Shown here: in pieces, positions 33,307-47,708 of the stretch
How positions within the stretch are numbered: the first letter of the stretch is position 1
Layout: every line of letters begins with the position of its first letter
Assembly (NCBI RefSeq): GCF_021602025.1
Contig: NZ_BQHW01000013.1
Location: forward strand, 62,001 to 126,000
Source of the DNA: Pseudomonas ceruminis
GTDB taxonomy: Bacteria; Pseudomonadota; Gammaproteobacteria; Pseudomonadales; Pseudomonadaceae
Direction: 5' to 3'
Length of the DNA stretch: 64,000 bases
The notes under the pieces: generated by a model
Databases searched by the model: none
What the model was told of the DNA's origin: nothing
The model's input: only the letters and a program-made list of their open reading frames with translations
Program-made: the position numbers and the translations under genes

Positions 33307-34443
33307 TTGACAAAGCCAGCCATACTCGCCCTTGCCGACGGCAGTATTTTTCGCGGTGAAGCCATCGGTGCCGACGGTCAGACCGTTGGTGAGGTGGTGT
33401 TCAACACCGCTATGACCGGCTACCAGGAAATCCTTACAGACCCTTCCTACGCGCAGCAAATCGTTACCCTGACCTACCCGCACATTGGCAACACCGGCAC
33501 TACCCCGGAAGACGCCGAGTCGAACCGTGTCTGGTCGGCTGGCCTGGTCATCCGTGACCTGCCGCTGCTGGCCAGCAACTGGCGTAACACCCAGTCGCTG
33601 CCCGACTACCTCAAGGCGAACAATGTCGTTGCCATCGCGGGTATCGACACCCGTCGTCTGACCCGTATCCTGCGTGAAAAGGGCGCTCAGAACGGTTGCA
33701 TCCTTGCCGGTGACAACATCAGCGAAGAAGCCGCCATCGCCGCTGCCCGTGCCTTCCCGGGCCTGAAGGGCATGGACCTGGCCAAGGTCGTTTCCACCAA
33801 GGAGCGCTACGAGTGGCGCTCCAGCGTGTGGGAGCTGAAAACCGACAGCCACCCGACCCTGGACGCATCCGAACTGCCGTACCACGTGGTCGCCTTCGAC
33901 TACGGCGTCAAGCTGAACATCCTGCGCATGCTGGTCGCCCGCGGTTGCCGCGTGACCGTGGTGCCTGCCCAGACCCCGGCCAGCGAAGTGCTCGCCCTCA
34001 ACCCCGATGGCGTGTTCCTCTCCAACGGCCCAGGTGACCCCGAGCCATGCGACTACGCGATCCAGGCAATCAAGGAAATCCTTGAAACCGAGATCCCGGT
34101 ATTCGGCATCTGCCTGGGCCACCAACTGCTGGCCCTGGCTTCCGGCGCCAAGACCTTGAAAATGGGCCACGGCCACCACGGTGCCAACCACCCAGTCCAG
34201 GACCTGGACACCGGCGTGGTCATGATCACCAGCCAGAACCACGGTTTCGCGGTGGACGAAGCCACCTTGCCGGGCAATGTCCGCGCCATCCACAAGTCGC
34301 TGTTCGACGGTACCCTGCAGGGTATCGAGCGTACCGACAAGAGCGCGTTCAGCTTCCAGGGCCACCCTGAAGCGAGCCCAGGCCCGACCGACGTCGCGCC
34401 CCTGTTCGATCGTTTCACCGATGCCATGGCCAAGCGCCGCTGA
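33307..34443 (+). CDS. carA: Carbamoyl-phosphate synthase small subunit
   Basis: CarA is the glutaminase subunit that supplies ammonia to CarB for carbamoyl phosphate, the precursor of arginine and pyrimidines. Start is TTG 33307, placed five bases after GGGAGG; the upstream ATG at 33283 has no site and lies at the foot of the leader terminator. The 378-residue protein has the N-terminal CPSase domain and the class I glutamine amidotransferase domain with nucleophile Cys in [13 protein letters not shown] (residue about 270) and the His/Glu of GHPEASPG (about 353-355). Confidence 0.97.
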   Translation: MTKPAILALADGSIFRGEAIGADGQTVGEVVFNTAMTGYQEILTDPSYAQQIVTLTYPHIGNTGTTPEDAESNRVWSAGLVIRDLPLLASNWRNTQSLPDYLKANNVVAIAGIDTRRLTRILREKGAQNGCILAGDNISEEAAIAAARAFPGLKGMDLAKVVSTKERYEWRSSVWELKTDSHPTLDASELPYHVVAFDYGVKLNILRMLVARGCRVTVVPAQTPASEVLALNPDGVFLSNGPGDPEPCDYAIQAIKEILETEIPVFGICLGHQLLALASGAKTLKMGHGHHGANHPVQDLDTGVVMITSQNHGFAVDEATLPGNVRAIHKSLFDGTLQGIERTDKSAFSFQGHPEASPGPTDVAPLFDRFTDAMAKRR

Positions 34444-34549
34444 GCATCCTGCATCAAGGCCCCGGGACGGCTTGCGCCGCGCCCGGAAGCGCCTGACCCA
34501 GATTGTTCAAGACGGCTTGCCGACTGACCCGCGGATTTGAGTGACAACC

Positions 34550-37767
<3,218 letters not shown>

Positions 37768-37771
<4 letters not shown>

Positions 37772-38250
37772 GCATTACCAAGTACCCGATGACCGTCCAG
37801 GGCGCTCGCGCCCTGGAAGAGGAGCACCTGTTCCTGAGCAAGACCGAGCGCCCGCGCCTGAGCCAGGCGATCGGTGAAGCACGCGAGCTGGGCGACCTCA
37901 AGGAAAACGCCGAATACCATGCCGCCCGTGAAGAGCAGGGCATGGTCGAAGCGCGTATCCGCGATATCGAAGGCCGGCTGCAAAACTCGGTAGTGATCGA
38001 TGTGACCACTATCCCTCACACCGGCAAGGTGATCTTCGGCACCACCGTGGTGCTGGCCAACACCGAAACCGATGACGAGGTGACTTACCAGATCGTCGGC
38101 GAGGACGAAGCCGACGTGAAGCAGGGCAAGCTTTCGAGCAGCGCACCGATCGCCCGCGCCATCATCGGCAAGGAAGAAGGTGATACTGTCGTCGTCAAGA
38201 CGCCGAGCGGCACGGTCGAGTACGAGATTGTCGAAGTCAAGCACATCTGA
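37768..38250 (+). CDS. greA: Transcript elongation factor GreA
   Basis: GreA enters the secondary channel of RNA polymerase and stimulates cleavage of backtracked transcripts. The 160-residue protein has the N-terminal coiled-coil (residues about 8-78, [20 protein letters not shown] with the acidic tip) and the C-terminal FKBP-like domain ([28 protein letters not shown]). It begins inside the carB stop codon. Confidence 0.97.
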
Positions 38251-38251
38251 T

Positions 38252-38677
38252 CGGCGCCTGCGGGCGCCATCCCTCGAGGGCATCCTCTGGCAACTGGCCC
38301 AGGTTTTCTGGGTCGGTGGCTTGTGGGTGTTTCACGTGGGGCTGGTGCCTGCGCTCAAGGTCAGTGGCCTGGCGCCGCTGCTGGTGCAGGACATCGCAGG
38401 GCAGATCGACCGCTGGTTGATCGGCGTGGCGTTGCTTGGCTTGTTGACCCAGCTGGCAGTGCTGGCGAGGGTGGACGGCCTGGCGGCCTGGTGGCGGCAG
38501 TTCCGTGGCCAGATGCTGTTGCTCGGCTTTGGTGCCTGCGTAGGGTATTACACCTTGCGCTACGGTATTTCCGTGGGCGAGCGCTGGCAGATGTTCTGCT
38601 TCCTGGTGCTGGGCTTTTCCGGCATCGTGCTGGTGGCCCAGCCGGTCCCGGTCAGGGCGCGTTCACCGCGCCACTGA
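38252..38677 (+). CDS. Small four-span inner-membrane protein (start uncertain)
   Basis: A hydrophobic protein directly after greA with four predicted spans: LWQLAQVFWVGGLWVFHVGL, LIGVALLGLLTQLAVL, MLLLGFGACVGYYTL and FCFLVLGFSGIVLVA. Homologues in this position in pseudomonads are annotated DUF4149 or simply hypothetical. No ATG is available in frame near the first span; a CTG lies at 38258, and GTG 38180 inside greA has a purine-rich AAGGAAGAAG before it but would add an arginine/serine-rich leader that looks like greA read out of frame. The coding assignment is firm, the start is not. Confidence 0.7.
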   Translation, partial: RRLRAPSLEGILWQLAQVFWVGGLWVFHVGLVPALKVSGLAPLLVQDIAGQIDRWLIGVALLGLLTQLAVLARVDGLAAWWRQFRGQMLLLGFGACVGYYTLRYGISVGERWQMFCFLVLGFSGIVLVAQPVPVRARSPRH

Positions 38678-38689
38678 TCGGAGCTACCG

Positions 38690-38998
38690 TTACTTGTAAC
38701 GGTGGATGTTGGACAGCTGCTTGTTCGGCTGTGGGTTCTTGCGGTAGATCAGGGCTTTCTTGCCGATGGTCTGCACCAGTTCGGCACGGCCGGCCTTGCA
38801 CAGCTCGGCGATGGTTTCGGCGCGTTCCTCGCGGTCTTCCGAACGAATCTCGACCTTGATCAGTTCATGGTCGGCCAGCGCGCGTTCCAGTTCGGCGATG
38901 ACGCCTTCATTCAAACCGTTGCCAGCAACGATCAGGACCGGCTTCAGGTCATGACCAATGGACTTGTATTGCTTCTTCTGCTCGTTATTGAGCGGCAT
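38690..38998 (-). CDS. yhbY: YhbY-family RNA-binding protein
   Basis: A 102-residue CRS1/YhbY (CRM) domain protein that associates with pre-50S ribosomal particles. The domain pattern is seen in KSIGHDLKPVLIVAGNGLNEGV and the GxxG-like VQTIGKKALIYRK. The start ATG 38998 follows AAAGGG; in-frame sequence upstream to 39073 overlaps the rlmE promoter region and is not conserved. It is divergent from rlmE, an arrangement common in gammaproteobacteria. Confidence 0.93.
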   Translation of the reverse strand: MPLNNEQKKQYKSIGHDLKPVLIVAGNGLNEGVIAELERALADHELIKVEIRSEDREERAETIAELCKAGRAELVQTIGKKALIYRKNPQPNKQLSNIHRYK

Positions 38999-39100
38999 AA
39001 TCTGACCCTTTCCGTCTGATTCTGTAAAATTGACCGGCATTTTACCCGAGGGCCACCGGCTCCGCCCAGTCAATCACGACGCATATCATCGAGGTGCCCC

Positions 39101-39727
39101 GTGGTACAACGTTCCAAAAGCAGCGCAAACTGGCTGCGAGAGCATTTCAACGATCCTTTTGTGAAGCAGGCGCAGAAGGATGGCTACCGCTCGCGCGCGA
39201 GCTACAAACTGCTGGAGATTCAGGAGAAGGACCGCCTGATTCGCCCTGGCATGAGCGTGATCGACCTGGGCGCAGCGCCTGGGGGCTGGTCGCAGGTGAC
39301 CAGTCGTCTGATTGGTGGCCAAGGTCGACTGATCGCTTCCGACATCCTGGAAATGGACTCGATCCCTGATGTTACCTTCATTCAAGGCGACTTCACCCAG
39401 GACGAAGTGCTGCAGCAGATCCTCCAGGCGGTCGGTGATTCGCACGTAGACCTTGTGATTTCCGACATGGCCCCCAATATGAGTGGTACGCCTGCGGTGG
39501 ACATGCCGCGTGCCATGTTCCTCTGCGAGCTGGCTCTGGATCTGGCGACCCGCGTGCTCAAGCCCGGCGGGGACTTCCTGATCAAGATTTTCCAGGGCGA
39601 GGGTTTCGATGTGTACCTCAAGGACGTGCGTAGCAAGTTCGACAAGGTACAGATGCGCAAGCCATCGTCTTCGCGGGATCGTTCCCGTGAACAGTATCTG
39701 CTGGCCAAGGGATTCAAAGGGGCATGA
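39101..39727 (+). CDS. rlmE: 23S rRNA (uridine-2'-O)-methyltransferase RlmE
   Basis: RlmE (RrmJ/FtsJ) methylates U2552 of 23S rRNA late in 50S assembly and is heat-inducible in E. coli. The 208-residue protein has the SAM motif [11 protein letters not shown] (about 55-65) and the catalytic K-D-K-E residues (Lys in SYKLLEIQ, Asp in SDMAPNMSG, Lys in [10 protein letters not shown]). The start is GTG 39101 after GAGGTG. It precedes ftsH, as in E. coli. Confidence 0.95.
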   Translation: MVQRSKSSANWLREHFNDPFVKQAQKDGYRSRASYKLLEIQEKDRLIRPGMSVIDLGAAPGGWSQVTSRLIGGQGRLIASDILEMDSIPDVTFIQGDFTQDEVLQQILQAVGDSHVDLVISDMAPNMSGTPAVDMPRAMFLCELALDLATRVLKPGGDFLIKIFQGEGFDVYLKDVRSKFDKVQMRKPSSSRDRSREQYLLAKGFKGA

Positions 39728-39919
39728 GGCGTGTTGCGGGGTGGCTGATAGTTAATTCCAATCGGCCAGCCCGTCTGGATCGTCCGAACTTCGTGTAGTC
39801 TAGGTTTCACAAAGGGTTACAGACGGTGCCTGCGGATGCGTAGGTAATGTAGTAAGTTAGGGCGATGAATATCATGCGAGGCACGGCTGCGTCGTGCGCC
39901 GGCCTCAGAGGGTAGCGAA

Positions 39920-41833
39920 TTGAACGACATGGCAAAGAATCTGATCCTGTGGTTGATCATCGCAGCTGTCCTGGTGACGGTGATGAACAACTTCTCCAGC
40001 CCTAACGAGCCGCAGACCCTCAACTACTCCGACTTCATCCAGCAGGTCAAGGATGGCAAGGTCGAGCGTGTGACCGTCGACGGCTACATCATTACCGGCA
40101 AGCGCGCCGACGGTGACAACTTCAAGACCGTGCGCCCGGCCATTACCGACAATGGCCTGATCGGCGACCTGGTCGACAACCACGTCGTGGTCGAAGGCAA
40201 GCAGCCTGAGCAGCAGAGCATCTGGACCCAGCTGTTGGTCGCGAGCTTCCCGATTCTGGTGATCATTGCCGTATTCATGTTCTTCATGCGCCAGATGCAA
40301 GGTGGTGCGGGGGGCAAGGGCGGCCCGATGAGCTTCGGCAAGAGCAAGGCGCGCCTGCTGTCCGAAGACCAGGTCAAGACTACCCTGGCTGACGTCGCTG
40401 GCTGCGACGAGGCCAAGGAAGAGGTCGGCGAACTGGTCGAGTTCCTGCGTGACCCGGGCAAGTTCCAGCGCCTGGGTGGCCGCATTCCACGTGGTGTGTT
40501 GATGGTCGGCCCGCCAGGTACCGGTAAGACCCTGCTGGCCAAGGCCATTGCCGGCGAAGCCAAGGTGCCGTTCTTCACCATTTCCGGCTCTGACTTCGTC
40601 GAAATGTTCGTCGGCGTGGGCGCGAGCCGCGTGCGTGACATGTTCGAGCAGGCCAAGAAGCACGCACCGTGCATTATCTTCATCGACGAAATCGACGCCG
40701 TTGGTCGCCACCGTGGCGCCGGCATGGGCGGTGGTCACGACGAGCGCGAGCAGACCCTCAACCAGTTGCTGGTGGAGATGGATGGTTTTGAAATGAACGA
40801 TGGCATCATCGTCATTGCAGCGACCAACCGTCCGGACGTCCTCGACCCTGCACTGCTGCGCCCGGGCCGCTTCGACCGTCAGGTCGTGGTTGGCTTGCCG
40901 GATATCCGCGGCCGTGAGCAGATCCTCAAAGTGCACATGCGCAAGGTGCCGATCGGCGATAACGTCAACCCGGCGGTCATTGCTCGTGGCACCCCTGGCT
41001 TCTCTGGTGCCGACCTGGCCAACCTGGTCAACGAGGCCTCGCTGTTCGCTGCGCGCTCCAACAAGCGCCTGGTCGAAATGAAAGAGTTCGAGCTGGCCAA
41101 AGACAAGATCATGATGGGCGCCGAGCGCAAGACCATGGTCATGTCCGAGAAAGAAAAACAGAACACTGCCTATCACGAGGCAGGCCACGCCATCGTTGGT
41201 CGCCTGGTGCCGGAGCACGATCCGGTCTACAAGGTGTCCATCATTCCTCGTGGTCGCGCCCTGGGCGTCACTATGTTCTTGCCAGAGGAAGACCGTTACA
41301 GCCTGTCCAAGCGCGCCCTGATCAGCCAGATCTGCTCGCTGTATGGCGGCCGTATCGCCGAGGAAATGACCCTGGGCTTCGATGGCGTTACCACCGGCGC
41401 GTCCAACGACATCATGCGCGCCAGCCAGATTGCACGGAACATGGTGACCAAGTGGGGCCTGTCCGAAAAACTCGGCCCACTGATGTATGCCGAAGAAGAG
41501 GGCGAGGTGTTCCTCGGCCGTAGCGCCGGCAGCCAGCACGCCAGTGTTTCGGGCGAGACTGCCAAGCTGATCGACTCCGAAGTACGCAGCATCATCGACC
41601 AGTGCTATGCCACTGCCAAGCAGCTGCTGACCGACAACCGCGACAAGCTCGACGCCATGGCCGAAGCGCTGATGAAGTACGAGACCATCGACGCTGACCA
41701 GATTGACGACATCATGTCTGGTCGTACCCCGCGCGAACCGCGTGACTGGGACGACGACAAGACCTCGGGCACTCCGGCTGCCCAGAATGATCGTCCGGAA
41801 TCGCCGATTGGCGGCCCCGCGGCTCAACACTAA
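39920..41833 (+). CDS. ftsH: ATP-dependent zinc metalloprotease FtsH
   Basis: FtsH degrades misfolded membrane proteins and regulators such as sigma-32 and LpxC. The 637-residue protein has two membrane spans (about 6-24 and 102-122), an AAA domain with Walker [11 protein letters not shown] (about 195-204) and the second region of homology [18 protein letters not shown], and the zinc protease motif HEAGH (about 418-422). TTG 39920 is preferred because GAGGG lies seven bases upstream; ATG 39929 is possible. It heads the run with folP and glmM. Confidence 0.97.
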   Translation: MNDMAKNLILWLIIAAVLVTVMNNFSSPNEPQTLNYSDFIQQVKDGKVERVTVDGYIITGKRADGDNFKTVRPAITDNGLIGDLVDNHVVVEGKQPEQQSIWTQLLVASFPILVIIAVFMFFMRQMQGGAGGKGGPMSFGKSKARLLSEDQVKTTLADVAGCDEAKEEVGELVEFLRDPGKFQRLGGRIPRGVLMVGPPGTGKTLLAKAIAGEAKVPFFTISGSDFVEMFVGVGASRVRDMFEQAKKHAPCIIFIDEIDAVGRHRGAGMGGGHDEREQTLNQLLVEMDGFEMNDGIIVIAATNRPDVLDPALLRPGRFDRQVVVGLPDIRGREQILKVHMRKVPIGDNVNPAVIARGTPGFSGADLANLVNEASLFAARSNKRLVEMKEFELAKDKIMMGAERKTMVMSEKEKQNTAYHEAGHAIVGRLVPEHDPVYKVSIIPRGRALGVTMFLPEEDRYSLSKRALISQICSLYGGRIAEEMTLGFDGVTTGASNDIMRASQIARNMVTKWGLSEKLGPLMYAEEEGEVFLGRSAGSQHASVSGETAKLIDSEVRSIIDQCYATAKQLLTDNRDKLDAMAEALMKYETIDADQIDDIMSGRTPREPRDWDDDKTSGTPAAQNDRPESPIGGPAAQH

Positions 41834-41841
41834 GGGCATCT

Positions 41842-42693
41842 ATGAGCTCGAAGCTGTACCCGACCCGGTTGCCTTGCGGCAACCGGGTTCTTGATTTGTC
41901 CCGTACCCATGTCATGGGTATCCTCAATATCACCCCTGATTCGTTCTCCGACGGCGGGCGCTTCACCCAGCGTGACGAAGCGTTGCGCCATGCCGAGGCG
42001 ATGGTTGCGGCCGGTGCCACACTGATCGACATCGGTGGCGAATCGACGCGCCCGGGTGCGCGCGCTGTATCCGTCACCGAAGAGCTCGAGCGGGTGGCCC
42101 CGATGGTCGAGGCCATCAACAGCCGTCTCGACGTCGTCATCTCTGTCGATACCTCTACCCCAGCCGTCATTCGCGAGGCCGCGCGCCTGGGTGCTGGCCT
42201 GATCAACGATGTCCGTGCACTGGAGCGCGATGGCGCCCTGGATGCTGCAGCGGATACGGGGTTGCCGGTGTGCCTGATGCACATGCGTGGCGAGCCGGGG
42301 AACATGCAGGACAACCCGCATTACGAGGATGTGACCGCCGATGTAACGCGCTATCTTGAGCAGCGAATGGCTGCTTGCGCAGCGGTGGGCATCGGTGCCG
42401 AGCGGGTCATTCTTGACCCGGGTTTCGGGTTCGCCAAGACACTGGCGCACAACCTCAGCCTGTTCAAACACATGGAAGCGCTCTATCGCCTCGGGCGTCC
42501 GTTGTTGGTGGGCGTTTCACGCAAGAGCATGATCGGCCTGGCGCTGGATCGCCCGGTCGGCGAGCGACTGTACGGCAGCCTGGCGCTGGCGGCGTTGGCC
42601 ATGACCAAGGGCGCCAGCATTCTGCGCGTCCACGATGTGGCCGAGACTGTCGATGTAGTGCGCATGATTGCTGCGGTGCAAGGCGCCGAATAA
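41842..42693 (+). CDS. folP: Dihydropteroate synthase
   Basis: FolP joins p-aminobenzoate to dihydropterin pyrophosphate in folate synthesis; it is the sulfonamide target. The 283-residue TIM-barrel protein shows [15 protein letters not shown] (about 24-38), GESTRPGA, the DVRAL and DPGFGFAKT motifs and a final SRKSMIG loop. It lies 8 bases after ftsH and 16 bases before glmM, as in the ftsH-folP-glmM order of enterics. Confidence 0.97.
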   Translation: MSSKLYPTRLPCGNRVLDLSRTHVMGILNITPDSFSDGGRFTQRDEALRHAEAMVAAGATLIDIGGESTRPGARAVSVTEELERVAPMVEAINSRLDVVISVDTSTPAVIREAARLGAGLINDVRALERDGALDAAADTGLPVCLMHMRGEPGNMQDNPHYEDVTADVTRYLEQRMAACAAVGIGAERVILDPGFGFAKTLAHNLSLFKHMEALYRLGRPLLVGVSRKSMIGLALDRPVGERLYGSLALAALAMTKGASILRVHDVAETVDVVRMIAAVQGAE

Positions 42694-42709
42694 GAACACT
42701 GGAGTTTCT

Positions 42710-44050
42710 ATGAGCAGAAAATATTTTGGTACCGACGGCATCCGTGGCCGTGTCGGCGAATACCCGATCACTCCTGACTTCATGCTCAAGCTGGGCTGGG
42801 CGGCGGGCATGGCCTTCCGCAAGCAAGGCAATTGCCGCGTGCTGGTGGGCAAAGACACGCGCATCTCCGGTTACATGTTCGAGTCTGCACTGGAGGCCGG
42901 GCTGTCCGCAGCAGGTGCCGACGTCATGTTGCTTGGCCCGATGCCCACGCCCGCCATCGCTTACCTTACCCGCACGTTCCATGCCGAGGCGGGTATCGTC
43001 ATCAGTGCCTCGCACAATCCGCACGATGACAACGGTATCAAGTTTTTCTCGGGCCAGGGCACCAAGCTGCCGGACGAAGTCGAGCTGATGATCGAAGAGT
43101 TGCTTGATCAGCCCATGACGGTGGTCGACTCGAGCAAGCTGGGCAAGGTGTCGCGTATCAACGACGCTGCAGGCCGCTACATCGAGTTCTGCAAGAGCAG
43201 CGTGCCCAGCAGCACCAGCTTTGAGGGCCTCAAGCTGGTGATCGACTGTGCCCACGGTGCTACGTACAAGGTCGCGCCGAGCGTGTTCCGTGAGTTGGGT
43301 GCCGACGTGACCGTGCTGCATGCACAGCCCGACGGGCTGAATATCAACGAAAACTGCGGTTCGACCCATATTGAGTCGCTGCAGGCCGCAGTACTGGTTG
43401 GCCATGCCGATCTGGGCATCGCTTTCGACGGTGATGGCGACCGTGTGCTGATGGTGGACCATACCGGTGCCATCGTCGACGGTGACGAATTGCTGTTCAT
43501 CATCGCCCGCGACATGCACGAGCGAGGCAAGCTGCAGGGCGGTGTGGTCGGTACCTTGATGAGCAACCTGGGCCTGGAGCTGGCGCTCAAGGACCTGGAT
43601 ATCCCGTTCGTGCGGGCCAAGGTCGGCGACCGTTACGTGATGGCAGAGCTGCTTGAGCGCGAGTGGCTGGTCGGTGGCGAGAACTCTGGCCACGTGGTGT
43701 GCTGCAACCATACCACTACCGGTGATGCGATCATTGCCGCACTGCAGGTGCTGATGGCACTCAAGCGCCGCGGCGAGACGCTGGCACAGGCCCGCCAGGC
43801 CCTGCGCAAGTGCCCCCAGGTGTTGATCAACGTGCGCTTCGGTGCAAGCAAGGTCGACCCTCTGGAGCACCCTGCGGTCAAGGAGGCCAGCGCCAAGGTG
43901 ACCGAGGACATGGCAGGGCGCGGGCGTGTGCTGTTGCGCAAATCCGGTACCGAGCCGTTGGTCCGGGTGATGGTCGAAGGTGACGACGAGCACCAGGTGC
44001 GCACCCACGCCGAAGCCTTGGCCAAGCTGGTCAAAGAAGTTTGTGTCTGA
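42710..44050 (+). CDS. glmM: Phosphoglucosamine mutase
   Basis: GlmM converts glucosamine-6-phosphate to glucosamine-1-phosphate for peptidoglycan and lipopolysaccharide precursors. The 446-residue protein has the phosphoserine loop [12 protein letters not shown] (Ser about 101), the metal-binding DGDGDR (about 242-247) and the substrate loop ENSGH, ending in the phosphate-binding [15 protein letters not shown] 42710 follows GGAG; an upstream in-frame ATG inside folP is rejected. Confidence 0.97.
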   Translation: MSRKYFGTDGIRGRVGEYPITPDFMLKLGWAAGMAFRKQGNCRVLVGKDTRISGYMFESALEAGLSAAGADVMLLGPMPTPAIAYLTRTFHAEAGIVISASHNPHDDNGIKFFSGQGTKLPDEVELMIEELLDQPMTVVDSSKLGKVSRINDAAGRYIEFCKSSVPSSTSFEGLKLVIDCAHGATYKVAPSVFRELGADVTVLHAQPDGLNINENCGSTHIESLQAAVLVGHADLGIAFDGDGDRVLMVDHTGAIVDGDELLFIIARDMHERGKLQGGVVGTLMSNLGLELALKDLDIPFVRAKVGDRYVMAELLEREWLVGGENSGHVVCCNHTTTGDAIIAALQVLMALKRRGETLAQARQALRKCPQVLINVRFGASKVDPLEHPAVKEASAKVTEDMAGRGRVLLRKSGTEPLVRVMVEGDDEHQVRTHAEALAKLVKEVCV

Positions 44051-44116
44051 AAGAGGCTTGCCAGCGCAGATCGGGTTGGGTAAGATCTGCGCCCACTTTG
44101 ACCGACGAGGTAAAGC

Positions 44117-44872
44117 ATGCGTCGCCCCATGGTAGCTGGTAACTGGAAGATGCACGGTACCCGCGCCAGCGTCGCTGAGCTGACTCAGGGTTTGGGCAAA
44201 ATGCTCATTCCCGAAGGTATCGAAGTCGCGGTATTCCCACCGGCCTTGTTCATCAATGAAGTCATTGATGGCCTGAAGGGCAAGGGAATCATCGTTGGAG
44301 CACAGAATTCTGCAGTACAACCCGAACAGGGTGCGCTGACCGGTGAAGTTGCACCGAGTCAGTTGGCTGAAGCAGGTTGCAAGTTGGTATTGATTGGCCA
44401 TTCCGAGCGTCGCCAGATTATCGGCGAAAGTGAAGAAGTGCTGAATCGCAAGTTTGCAGCTGCTCAGAAAAGTGGTTTGACGCCGGTGCTCTGCATAGGG
44501 GAAACTCTTGAAGAGCGTGAGGCAGGCAAGACGCTTGAAGTTGTTGGGCGTCAACTAAGCAGTGTTATCGACGCGTTCGGTATTACCGCTTTTGCCAATG
44601 CAGTAGTTGCCTATGAGCCTGTCTGGGCCATCGGTACAGGTTTGACGGCCTCGCCGCAACAAGCTCAGGATGTGCATGCTGCCATCCGCAAGCAGTTGGC
44701 AGCGATGGACGCCGAAGTTGCAGAAAACGTGCAGCTTCTCTACGGCGGTAGCGTGAAGGCGGCCAATGCGGCCGAACTGTTCGGCATGCCGGATATTGAT
44801 GGGGGGCTCATTGGTGGAGCATCCCTGAACGCAGACGAATTCGGTGCAATTTGTCGCGCCGCAGGAAACTGA
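44117..44872 (+). CDS. tpiA: Triosephosphate isomerase
   Basis: TpiA interconverts glyceraldehyde-3-phosphate and dihydroxyacetone phosphate. The 251-residue TIM barrel has NWKMHG (Asn/Lys about 9-11), the catalytic His in IGHSERR (about 96), the catalytic Glu in [11 protein letters not shown] (about 168) and the phosphate loop [11 protein letters not shown]. Codon use is somewhat less G/C-rich than that of its neighbours. It ends 4 bases before secG. Confidence 0.97.
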   Translation: MRRPMVAGNWKMHGTRASVAELTQGLGKMLIPEGIEVAVFPPALFINEVIDGLKGKGIIVGAQNSAVQPEQGALTGEVAPSQLAEAGCKLVLIGHSERRQIIGESEEVLNRKFAAAQKSGLTPVLCIGETLEEREAGKTLEVVGRQLSSVIDAFGITAFANAVVAYEPVWAIGTGLTASPQQAQDVHAAIRKQLAAMDAEVAENVQLLYGGSVKAANAAELFGMPDIDGGLIGGASLNADEFGAICRAAGN

Positions 44873-44876
44873 ACAA

Positions 44877-45269
44877 ATGCTGGAAACAGTCATCGTTGTT
44901 TTTCATCTGTTGGCAGCGCTGTCGCTAGTAGTGCTGGTTCTGTTGCAACAGGGTAAAGGTGCGGAAGCAGGTGCATCTTTCGGCGCAGGTGCTTCAAATA
45001 CTGTGTTCGGAAGCCAAGGTTCTGCTACCTTCCTAAGTAAATTTACTGCTATACTTGCTGCCACTTTCTTTTTGACGGCACTTGGGTTAGGATACTTCGC
45101 CAAGCAACAAGCTCACCAGCTGAGCCAGGCGGGTCTTCCGGATCCGGCGGTGTTGGAAGTTAAAGAGCCAAAGCCGGCAGTAAATGATGATGTACCGGTG
45201 CTCCAGGAGCAGAAGAGCGAAACCACCCCCAAAGGTGATGTACCTCCTCCAGCCGAAGAGCAGAAGTAA
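44877..45269 (+). CDS. secG: Protein translocase subunit SecG
   Basis: SecG supports the SecYE channel during protein export. The 130-residue protein has two membrane spans (about residues 4-24 and 52-72) around the conserved [13 protein letters not shown] loop, and a hydrophilic Pro/Glu/Lys-rich C-terminal tail. The start ATG 44877 follows CAGGAAAC at the end of tpiA. It is followed by two tRNA genes. Confidence 0.95.
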   Translation: MLETVIVVFHLLAALSLVVLVLLQQGKGAEAGASFGAGASNTVFGSQGSATFLSKFTAILAATFFLTALGLGYFAKQQAHQLSQAGLPDPAVLEVKEPKPAVNDDVPVLQEQKSETTPKGDVPPPAEEQK

Positions 45270-45290
45270 CGGGTTTCAAGATGTAGTATT

Positions 45291-45376
45291 GCCGAGGTGG
45301 TGGAATTGGTAGACACGCAACCTTGAGGTGGTTGTGCCCATAGGGTGTAGGGGTTCGAGTCCCCTTCTCGGTACCA
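45291..45376 (+). tRNA. tRNA-Leu (anticodon GAG)
   Basis: An 86-base gene beginning GCCGAGG and ending CTCGGTACCA, with a CAACC/GGTTG anticodon stem and loop TTGAGGT (anticodon GAG), a long variable arm as in all leucine tRNAs, GGTTCGAGTCC T-arm and encoded CCA. It stands between secG and the initiator tRNA, a conserved bacterial order. Confidence 0.97.
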
Positions 45377-45389
45377 ATTAAAGCTTGAG

Positions 45390-45412
45390 AGCCCGCTTTA
45401 GCGGGCTTTCTT
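45390..45412 (+). terminator. Terminator after tRNA-Leu
   Basis: AGCCCGC-TTTA-GCGGGCT (45390-45407) followed by TTCTT. Confidence 0.85.
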
Positions 45413-45474
45413 GCAGGTGGAGGTTGGATTGACCCAGCAACGGGTTCGGTCTTATACTTTCGCCCCAGCTTTGT

Positions 45475-45551
<77 letters not shown>

Positions 45552-45561
45552 GCTTCAGCGG

Positions 45562-45584
45562 AGCCCCTTTTCAGGGGCTTTTTG
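45562..45584 (+). terminator. Terminator between initiator tRNA and rimP
   Basis: AGCCCC and GGGGCT pair around a short loop and are followed by TTTTT (to 45584). Partial read-through into rimP is likely as in other bacteria. Confidence 0.85.
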
Positions 45585-45681
45585 CTAGCCGAACAGTTTA
45601 CGGCGTCGTTGTCCTACGGCGCTTTCAGGGATGGGCGCTTCGCCCATTTTTTATTTGCACAGCATGCACGAGGGGGTTCAG

Positions 45682-46140
45682 GTGTCGAGCAAGCTAGAAC
45701 AGTTGCAGGCCTTGTTGGCCCCGGTTGTCGAGGGTCTGGGCTATCAATGCTGGGGGATCGAGTACGTTTCCCAGGGTAAGCATTCGGTATTGCGCATCTA
45801 CATCGACAAGGAAGGCGGCATTCTGGTGGACGACTGCGAATCGGTCAGCCGCCAAGCCAGCGCCATCCTCGATGTGGAAGATCCGATCAGCAGTGAATAT
45901 ACCCTTGAGGTGTCCTCTCCTGGCATGGATCGCCCGCTGTTCACACTGGAACAGTTTGCCTCGCATGCCGGCGAACAAGTGAAGATCAAGCTGCGTACAC
46001 CCTTTGAGGGGCGTCGTAACTTCCAGGGCCTTCTCCGCGGTGTGGAGGAGCAGGATGTGGTGGTCCAGGTGGACAGTCACGAGTTCCTGTTGCCGATCGA
46101 CTCGATCGACAAGGCCAATATTATTCCCAGTTTTGACTGA
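45682..46140 (+). CDS. rimP: Ribosome maturation factor RimP
   Basis: RimP helps assemble the 30S subunit. The 152-residue protein has the N-terminal alpha/beta domain ([42 protein letters not shown]) and the C-terminal SH3-like barrel. The start is GTG 45682, five bases after GAGGGGG; an in-frame ATG at 45664 lacks spacing for this site. First protein gene of the rimP-nusA-infB-rbfA-truB series. Confidence 0.95.
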   Translation: MSSKLEQLQALLAPVVEGLGYQCWGIEYVSQGKHSVLRIYIDKEGGILVDDCESVSRQASAILDVEDPISSEYTLEVSSPGMDRPLFTLEQFASHAGEQVKIKLRTPFEGRRNFQGLLRGVEEQDVVVQVDSHEFLLPIDSIDKANIIPSFD

Positions 46141-46199
46141 GACGTGCCGGGCCCGGCGGACTATCCGGGCCCAATGGCTTGCGCAAGGCGAGGCGTACG

Positions 46200-47681
46200 A
46201 TGAGCAAAGAAGTACTGCTGGTTGTTGAATCGGTATCCAACGAAAAAGGTGTACCGCCCGGCGTCATTTTCGAAGCGCTGGAAGTGGCCCTGGCTACTGC
46301 AACCAAAAAACGTTTTGAGGACGAAGTCGACCTGCGTGTGGAAATCAACCGCCACACCGGTAGCTATGAGACCTTCCGTCGCTGGACCGTGGTCGATGAG
46401 GCCGATCTGGACGATCCGGCCATCGAGACCTGGCTGGCCAAGATTCACGAGACCCACCCTGATGCCAAGGTAGGTGACGTGATCGAAGAGAAGATCGAGT
46501 CCATCGAATTCGGTCGTATTGCCGCCCAGACCGCCAAGCAGGTCATCGTGCAGAAGGTCCGCGAGGCCGAGCGCGCCCAGGTGGTGGATGCCTACCGCGA
46601 ACGCGTGGGCGAGATCATCTCGGGGACTGTGAAAAAGGTCACCCGCGACAACGTCATCGTCGACCTGGGCAACAACGCGGAAGCGCTGCTGGCCCGTGAA
46701 GACATCATTCCGCGTGAGACCTTCCGGGTTGGCGTGCGCTTGCGTGCGCTGCTCAAGGAAATCCGCACCGAGAACCGCGGCCCTCAGCTGATCCTGTCGC
46801 GCACTGCGCCGCAGATGCTGATCGAGCTGTTCCGCATCGAGGTGCCGGAAATCGCCGAAGGCCTTATCGAAGTCATGGCCGCGTCCCGTGATCCGGGTTC
46901 GCGTGCCAAGATCGCCGTCCGCTCCAAGGACAAGCGCATCGACCCGCAAGGTGCCTGTATCGGCATGCGCGGTTCGCGTGTCCAGGCCGTATCCGGCGAG
47001 CTGGGTGGTGAGCGTGTGGATATCGTCCTGTGGGACGAGAACCCGGCGCAATTTGTCATCAACGCCATGTCGCCGGCTGAAGTCGCGGCGATCATCGTTG
47101 ATGAAGATGCCCATGCCATGGACATCGCCGTTGCCGAGGACAACCTGGCCCAGGCCATTGGCCGTGGTGGTCAGAACGTTCGCCTGGCCAGTCAGTTGAC
47201 CGGCTGGACCCTGAACGTGATGACCGAAAAGGATATCCAGGCCAAGCAGCAGGCTGAAACCGGTGACATCCTGCGCAACTTCATCGAGGAACTGGAAGTC
47301 GACGAGGAGCTGGCCCAAGTGCTGGTCGACGAAGGCTTTACCAGCCTCGAAGAAATTGCCTACGTACCGTTGGAAGAAATGCTCAACATCGATGGCTTTG
47401 ACGAGGATATCGTCAATGAGCTCCGCGCTCGAGCCAAGGACCGTTTGTTGACCAAGGCCATCGCTACCGAAGAAAAACTGGCAGACGCCCATCCGGCCGA
47501 AGACCTGCTCTCCCTTGAGGGCATGGACAAGGACCTGGCGGCGGAACTGGCGGTGCGCGGCGTGGTTAACCGCGAAGACCTGGCCGAGCAGTCGATTGAC
47601 GACCTGCTCGACATCGACGGCATCGACGAAGAGCGTGCCGGCAAGTTGATCATGGCCGCCCGAGCCCACTGGTTCGAGTAA
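46200..47681 (+). CDS. nusA: Transcription elongation/termination factor NusA
   Basis: NusA binds RNA polymerase and nascent RNA, affecting pausing, termination and antitermination. The 493-residue protein has the N-terminal polymerase-binding domain (1-125), S1 domain (about 137-200, [18 protein letters not shown]), two KH domains (about 230-345, [16 protein letters not shown]) and two acidic C-terminal repeats (about 365-490). ATG 46200 is chosen over ATG 46179, which is not conserved. It ends 27 bases before infB. Confidence 0.97.
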   Translation: MSKEVLLVVESVSNEKGVPPGVIFEALEVALATATKKRFEDEVDLRVEINRHTGSYETFRRWTVVDEADLDDPAIETWLAKIHETHPDAKVGDVIEEKIESIEFGRIAAQTAKQVIVQKVREAERAQVVDAYRERVGEIISGTVKKVTRDNVIVDLGNNAEALLAREDIIPRETFRVGVRLRALLKEIRTENRGPQLILSRTAPQMLIELFRIEVPEIAEGLIEVMAASRDPGSRAKIAVRSKDKRIDPQGACIGMRGSRVQAVSGELGGERVDIVLWDENPAQFVINAMSPAEVAAIIVDEDAHAMDIAVAEDNLAQAIGRGGQNVRLASQLTGWTLNVMTEKDIQAKQQAETGDILRNFIEELEVDEELAQVLVDEGFTSLEEIAYVPLEEMLNIDGFDEDIVNELRARAKDRLLTKAIATEEKLADAHPAEDLLSLEGMDKDLAAELAVRGVVNREDLAEQSIDDLLDIDGIDEERAGKLIMAARAHWFE

Positions 47682-47708
47682 TTAGGCGCGGCCTGAGGAG
47701 AGAAGTGC